Shown in pieces: positions 31,064-52,304 of a stretch of DNA of 52,304 bases; the first letter of the stretch is position 1, and every line of letters begins with the position of its first letter. The notes below the pieces were generated by a model. It saw only the letters and a list, made by a program, of their open reading frames with translations. It was not told the origin of the DNA and ran no database searches. Source of the stretch: Corallococcus macrosporus (GTDB lineage Bacteria; Myxococcota; Myxococcia; Myxococcales; Myxococcaceae). The position numbers were made by a program, and so were the translations under genes. The stretch covers positions 1 to 52,304 of the forward strand of contig NZ_JAFIMU010000016.1 of the NCBI RefSeq assembly GCF_017302985.1. Direction: 5' to 3'.

Positions 31064-34000
31064 GTGAGCTACGCCGAGCTGGTGTGCCGGTCCCACTTCT
31101 CCTTCCTGCACGGCGCCTCCCACCCGGAGGAGCTGGTGGCCACCGCGGCGCGGCTGGGGCTGTCCGCGCTGGCGCTGACGGACCGGGACGGGCTCTACGG
31201 TGTCGTGAAGGCGCACCTCGCGGCGAAGGAGCACGGCGTGAAGCTGCTCCTGGGCGCGGAGCTGACCCTGGAGGACGGCCCCCCGGTGGTCGTGTACGCG
31301 CGGAACGCGGAGGGCTACGCGAACCTGTGCCGGCTGGTGTCCCACGGCCGGATGACGCACCCCAAGGGCGAGGCGGGCCTGCCCTGGCGCAAGGTGGCCG
31401 AGCACGCGTCGGGGCTGCTCGCGCTGTTGCCGGGCCCCGCGTCGCTGGAGGCGGTGGCGCCGCTGGCGGAGGCGTTCCCGGGGGGCTTCCACGTGGGCCT
31501 GAGCCGCTCGCTGTCGGCGGGAGACGCGGTCCGGGAGGCGCGAGCGGAGGCCCTGGCCCGCGCGCTGGGCGTGCCGCTGGTGGTGCACAACGACGTGCAC
31601 ACGCACCACCGCGACCGGCAGCCTTTGCAGGACGTGCTCACGTCCATCCGCCACGGGGTGACGGTGGATCAGGCGGGCACGCGGCTGTTCCCCAACGCGG
31701 AGCGGACGCTGAAGTCCCCCGCGGACATGGCGCGGCTGTTCGCGGACCGTCCGGAGGCGCTCGCGCGCACGGTGGAGCTGGCGTCGCGCTGCGATGCCAC
31801 CCTGGAGGCGCTGCACTACCGCTTCCCGGAGGAGGACCTGCCGGAGGGGCGCACGGCGGATCAACACCTGCGGGTGCTCACGGAGGCGGGGCTGCGCACG
31901 CGCTATCCGGGAGGCGTGCCGCCGGCGGTGACGAAGCAGATCGACCACGAGCTGCGGCTCATCGCGGCGCTGGACTTCGCGGGGTACTTCCTGTCGCTCT
32001 GGGACATCGTGATGTTCGCGCGGGGGCGCGGCATCCTGTGCCAGGGGCGGGGCAGCGCGGCGAACTCGGCGGTCTGCTACGCGCTGGGCATCACCGCCAT
32101 TGATCCGGTGCGCATGGGGCTCTTGTTCGAGCGCTTCCTCAGCATGGAGCGCAAGGAGCCGCCGGACATCGACGTGGACTTCGAGCACGAGCGGCGCGAG
32201 GAGGTCCTCCAGTACGTCTACGAGAAGCACGGCCGGCGCCACGCGGGCATGGTGTGCGAAGTGATTTGCTACCGGGGGCGGCTCGCGCTGCGCGAGGCGG
32301 GCAAGGCGCTGGGGCTGTCGTTGGATCAGGTGGACCGGCTGTCGCGCGTCGCCTCGGCGCACGGCTTCCAGGTGACGCCGGACGTGCTCCTGGAGGCGGG
32401 GCTGTCCCCGACGGACGGGCGCGTGCTGCGGACGCTGTCGGTGGCCAGGGAGCTGGAGGGCGTGCCCCGGCACCTGTCCATCCACGTGGGCGGCTTCGTG
32501 ATGACGCGCGAGCCGCTGGTGGACCTGGTGCCGGTGGAGAACGCGTCGATGCCCGGGCGCACGGTCATCCAGTGGGAGAAGGACGACATCAACGCGGTGG
32601 GGCTGCTGAAGGTGGACCTGCTGGCGCTGGGCATGTTGACGGCGCTGTCGCGGTGCTTCGCGTTGATCCACAAGCACTCCGGCCGCGAGCTGTCATTGGC
32701 CACGGTGCCGCCGGAGGACCCGAAGGTCTACGACATGCTGTGCGAGGCGGACACGGTGGGCGTGTTCCAGATTGAGAGCCGCGCGCAGATGAACATGCTG
32801 CCCCGGCTGCGGCCCCGCGAGTTCTACGACCTGGTGGTGCAGATCGCCCTCATCCGGCCGGGCCCCATCGTGGGCAACATGGTGCACCCCTACCTGCGCC
32901 GGCGGCACGGCCAGGAGCCGGTGACGTACCCCAGCGAGGACGTGCGCGGCATCCTCCAGAAGACGCTGGGCGTGCCGCTCTTCCAGGAGCAGGCGATGCG
33001 GCTCGCGATGGTGGCGGCGGGCTTCAGCGCGGGGGAGGCGGACGGCCTGCGGCGGGCGCTGAGCCACAAGCAGGCGGAGGCGCGCATCCTCCCGTACCGG
33101 GGCCGCTTCGTGGAGGGCTGCGAGGCGCGCGGCTACTCGCGGCAGCAGGCGGAGGAGTGGTTCGACCACTTCCGGGGGTTCGCGCACTACGGCTTCCCGG
33201 AGAGCCACTCCGCGAGCTTCGCGTTGATTGCCTATGCGTCCAGCTGGCTGAAGTGCCACTACCCGGCGGCCTTCACCGCGGCGCTGCTCAACTCACAGCC
33301 CATGGGCTTCTACGCGCCGCACACGCTGGTGGCGGACGTGCAGCGGCACGGCGTGGAGGTGCGGCCGGTGGACGTGCGCCGCTCGAGCTGGGACTGCACG
33401 TTGGAGGACGGGGCCATCCGGCTGGGCCTGCGGATGGTGCGGGGGCTGGGCGAGTCCGCGGGCCGGGCGGTGGAGGCCGCGAGGCGGGGGGACTACACGA
33501 GCGTGGGAGACCTGGCGCGGCGGGCGCGCATCCCCCGGCATGAGCTGACGCGGCTGGCGCTGTCAGGGGCGCTGGCGTCGCTGTGCGGGGCGCGGAGGCA
33601 GGCGCTGTGGGAGATCCAGGCGCTGGGGCCGCTGGACGCGGACGACCTGTTCTTCGGCATGCCCATGGACGGCACGTCGGTGGAACTGCCGCCCATGGGC
33701 GTCCAGGAGCGCGTGGTGGCGGACTACGACACGGTGGGGCTGTCGCTGGAGAAGCACCCGCTGGAGCTGTTGCGGCCCACGCTGAAGCGGATGGGGGCGG
33801 TGACGGCGGAGGGGCTGAAGCGGGTGTCGGCGGGGCGGCGGGTGAAGGTGGGAGGGATGATGATCTGCCGGCAGATGCCGCCCACGGCGAAGGGGATCTG
33901 CTTCATCTCGCTGGAGGACGAGACGGGGATCGCGAACCTGGTGGTGCCCTCGGAGGTGTATGCGCGGTGCAGGCAGGAGATCCACGGCGCGCTGTTCCTC

Positions 34001-34078
34001 GTGGGAGAGGGGATGCTGGAGCGCTCGGGGAAGGTGACGAACGTGAAGACTCGCAGCGTGGTGTCCGTGCGGCAGTGA
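31064..34078 (+). CDS. dnaE2: Error-prone DNA polymerase III alpha subunit DnaE2
   Basis: This 1004-aa protein starts at GTG 31064 (SYAELVCRSHFSFLHGASHP), exactly where DnaE2 proteins begin. The N-terminal PHP domain is followed by the C-family palm: QGRGSAANS, then PDIDVDFEHERR with D368 and D370. The third catalytic acid is D518 (LKVDLLALGML). Later come the helix-hairpin-helix region and a C-terminal OB fold (VKVGGMMICRQMPPTAKGICFISLED). The lack of the longer clamp/tau tail is typical of DnaE2 versus DnaE1. DnaE2 performs translesion synthesis with ImuA and ImuB, whose genes lie 18.7 kb to the left in the same orientation. An SOS-like box precedes it. It is responsible for damage-induced mutagenesis where studied. 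Confidence 0.96.
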   Translation: MSYAELVCRSHFSFLHGASHPEELVATAARLGLSALALTDRDGLYGVVKAHLAAKEHGVKLLLGAELTLEDGPPVVVYARNAEGYANLCRLVSHGRMTHPKGEAGLPWRKVAEHASGLLALLPGPASLEAVAPLAEAFPGGFHVGLSRSLSAGDAVREARAEALARALGVPLVVHNDVHTHHRDRQPLQDVLTSIRHGVTVDQAGTRLFPNAERTLKSPADMARLFADRPEALARTVELASRCDATLEALHYRFPEEDLPEGRTADQHLRVLTEAGLRTRYPGGVPPAVTKQIDHELRLIAALDFAGYFLSLWDIVMFARGRGILCQGRGSAANSAVCYALGITAIDPVRMGLLFERFLSMERKEPPDIDVDFEHERREEVLQYVYEKHGRRHAGMVCEVICYRGRLALREAGKALGLSLDQVDRLSRVASAHGFQVTPDVLLEAGLSPTDGRVLRTLSVARELEGVPRHLSIHVGGFVMTREPLVDLVPVENASMPGRTVIQWEKDDINAVGLLKVDLLALGMLTALSRCFALIHKHSGRELSLATVPPEDPKVYDMLCEADTVGVFQIESRAQMNMLPRLRPREFYDLVVQIALIRPGPIVGNMVHPYLRRRHGQEPVTYPSEDVRGILQKTLGVPLFQEQAMRLAMVAAGFSAGEADGLRRALSHKQAEARILPYRGRFVEGCEARGYSRQQAEEWFDHFRGFAHYGFPESHSASFALIAYASSWLKCHYPAAFTAALLNSQPMGFYAPHTLVADVQRHGVEVRPVDVRRSSWDCTLEDGAIRLGLRMVRGLGESAGRAVEAARRGDYTSVGDLARRARIPRHELTRLALSGALASLCGARRQALWEIQALGPLDADDLFFGMPMDGTSVELPPMGVQERVVADYDTVGLSLEKHPLELLRPTLKRMGAVTAEGLKRVSAGRRVKVGGMMICRQMPPTAKGICFISLEDETGIANLVVPSEVYARCRQEIHGALFLVGEGMLERSGKVTNVKTRSVVSVRQ

Positions 34079-34237
34079 AGCGGAGGAACAACTCGCTACA
34101 TCTGCACGTCTGTTCCCGGGATCCGCTGATAGGGTGGCGGCAAGACCCGGGGGGGCATGGAACAACCCGTATTGCTGGCGATATAGGTTGCGTCCGTCCG
34201 GAGTGTAGTAGCGTGGATCAGAACGGGAGGGTTCTCA
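34079..34237. other. Gap between dnaE2 and the histone-H1-like gene
   Basis: These 159 bp contain a GGGAGG ribosome site at 34225-34230 for the next gene and a long G-run (CCCGGGGGGGC) near 34150. There is no convincing terminator for dnaE2, so read-through into the next gene is possible. No -10/-35 pair is clear. Confidence 0.4.
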
Positions 34238-34996
34238 GTGCGCAACAGTCTTCGGTGGTTGGGGTCGCTGCTCGATCGCGTGGGCCTGACGGAAGTGGTG
34301 GAGGAGGCAAGCGATTGGGTGCGGTACTACGCGCAGGGGAAGCCGCCCGTGAGCGAGCCCGCCGCGACCCGTGTCTCCCGCCCGGTGCACTCGGAGCCCC
34401 CGCGCGCGTCGGTGCATGAGGTGATCGAGTCCCTGCGCAACGCGATGCCGGAGCGCCAGGTGGACGCGACGGTGGTGGAGATCCCCTTCGAGGGCCGCAT
34501 GGAGCTGGCGCAGGCGGCCCGCCGCAAGACGGCGCCGAAGGCGAAGAAGGCCGCGGGCAAGAAGAGCGCGGCCGCCAAGAAGGCCCCGGCCGCGAAGAAG
34601 GCGGCGCCCGCGAAGAAGAAGAGCGCGGCGAAGAAGGCCCCCGCCGCGAAGAAGTCGGCCGCGTCCGGCGCCGCGAGCGAGGACGCGGTGTCGGTGCTGG
34701 AAGCCGCGCTGCGAGGCCACGCGCGCCAGAAGGACCTGGTCTCCGCCGGCAAGGAGAAGGACCAGTTGCTGCGCTCGCTGATCCCGCTCTACCTGGCGAA
34801 GGCGCTGGACGTGGAGGTGACGTCCGGAACGACGTCGCGCTTCTGGAGCGGGCTGGGCGTGACGTACGCCGCCCCGAACGCCGCCAAGGCCCTGCGCCTG
34901 CACGCCGGCTACGCCCAGGACAGCAAGAAGGGCAAGGCCATCACCGCCAAGGGCATCCGCTACGTGGAAGACGCCCTCAAGCAGGCCGCGAAGTAG
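34238..34996 (+). CDS. Lys/Ala-rich histone-H1-like protein of unknown function
   Basis: This 252-aa protein starts at GTG 34238, 7 nt after GGGAGG. It has three parts. Residues 1-90 (RNSLRWLGSLLDRVGLTEVV onward) are mixed and contain a plausible amphipathic helix pair. Residues about 94-143 are a run of KKA/AAKK/PAKK units like the C-terminal tail of histone H1, predicted to be disordered and DNA-binding. The final ~105 residues (VSVLEAALRGHARQKDLVSA and on) are a compact-looking domain with conserved-style LYLAKALDVEVTSG and KGIRYVEDALKQAAK. Such tails occur in bacterial nucleoid proteins and in myxobacterial regulators. I infer a DNA- or polyanion-associated role. No enzyme motif is seen. 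It lies directly downstream of dnaE2. Confidence 0.8.
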   Translation: MRNSLRWLGSLLDRVGLTEVVEEASDWVRYYAQGKPPVSEPAATRVSRPVHSEPPRASVHEVIESLRNAMPERQVDATVVEIPFEGRMELAQAARRKTAPKAKKAAGKKSAAAKKAPAAKKAAPAKKKSAAKKAPAAKKSAASGAASEDAVSVLEAALRGHARQKDLVSAGKEKDQLLRSLIPLYLAKALDVEVTSGTTSRFWSGLGVTYAAPNAAKALRLHAGYAQDSKKGKAITAKGIRYVEDALKQAAK

Positions 34997-35012
34997 AGAC
35001 TGCCGGGCCAGC

Positions 35013-35042
35013 TGCCGCGTCTTGTGCAATCCAGACGCGGCA
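35013..35042. terminator. Convergent hairpin between the H1-like gene and the NRPS
   Basis: A perfect 10-bp stem (TGCCGCGTCT at 35013-35022 with 35033-35042) and 10-nt loop lie in the 92-bp gap between convergent genes. There is no U-tract on either strand, so the call rests on symmetry and position. Confidence 0.5.
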
Positions 35043-35088
35043 CGGCTCAATCCGCTGTCGCCGTCCTTGATCCCATACAACGCGGCGG

Positions 35089-52304
<17,216 letters not shown>

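Overview
The window is very GC-rich, with strong third-position GC bias. It carries a LonV-type Lon protease, many lipoproteins with Cys lipoboxes, an imuA/imuB/dnaE2 mutasome set and a giant NRPS. Together these point to a myxobacterium of the Myxococcus/Corallococcus type. This assignment is inferred from gene content and recalled protein similarity, not from a search.

Layout. 1-3.4 kb: the start of a leftward TPR-like gene, a small membrane-anchored protein, and an overlapping pair (trypsin-like protease, then FHA-membrane protein). 3.4-5.7 kb: a divergent aldo/keto reductase and cytochrome P450 pair sharing 55 bp. 5.7-9.7 kb: lon (leftward) diverging from a von Willebrand A lipoprotein. 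9.9-13.9 kb: imuA-imuB, a small lipoprotein and an NAD-dependent sugar epimerase, all rightward. 14.0-25.2 kb: three leftward paralogous lipoproteins made of 10, 9 and 7 CARDB repeats. 25.4-29.7 kb: an ABC-F ATPase, an NfeD/SPFH pair and an alpha/beta hydrolase. 29.7-30.8 kb: three paralogous secreted 7-Cys mini-proteins, leftward. 31.1-35.0 kb: dnaE2 with an SOS-like box, then a Lys/Ala-rich histone-H1-like protein. 35.1-52.3 kb: the 3' part of a leftward NRPS gene whose 5' end lies beyond the window.

How the genes fit together. ImuA, ImuB and DnaE2 should form the damage-inducible translesion polymerase. Here dnaE2 sits 18.7 kb from imuAB, and only dnaE2 has a recognisable CTG-N10-CAG box. 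The NRPS segment reads [A]-PCP / C-A-PCP x5 / TE. Specificity residues predict an assembly-line end of X-Cys-Val-Ala-Glu(or Gln)-Ala before thioesterase release. Two of its modules share about 828 bp of near-identical DNA exactly one module (3159 bp) apart, the signature of recent gene conversion or module duplication. The CARDB lipoproteins and the Cys-rich peptides look like two locally duplicated families of cell-surface or secreted proteins with no assigned function.

No RNA genes, insertion sequences, CRISPR arrays or origins were recognised. No gene-free gap exceeds 300 bp. Several convergent or terminal gaps hold good hairpins, and several genes without a Shine-Dalgarno sequence carry a TANNNT hexamer 6-10 nt before the start codon, suggesting leaderless transcripts.
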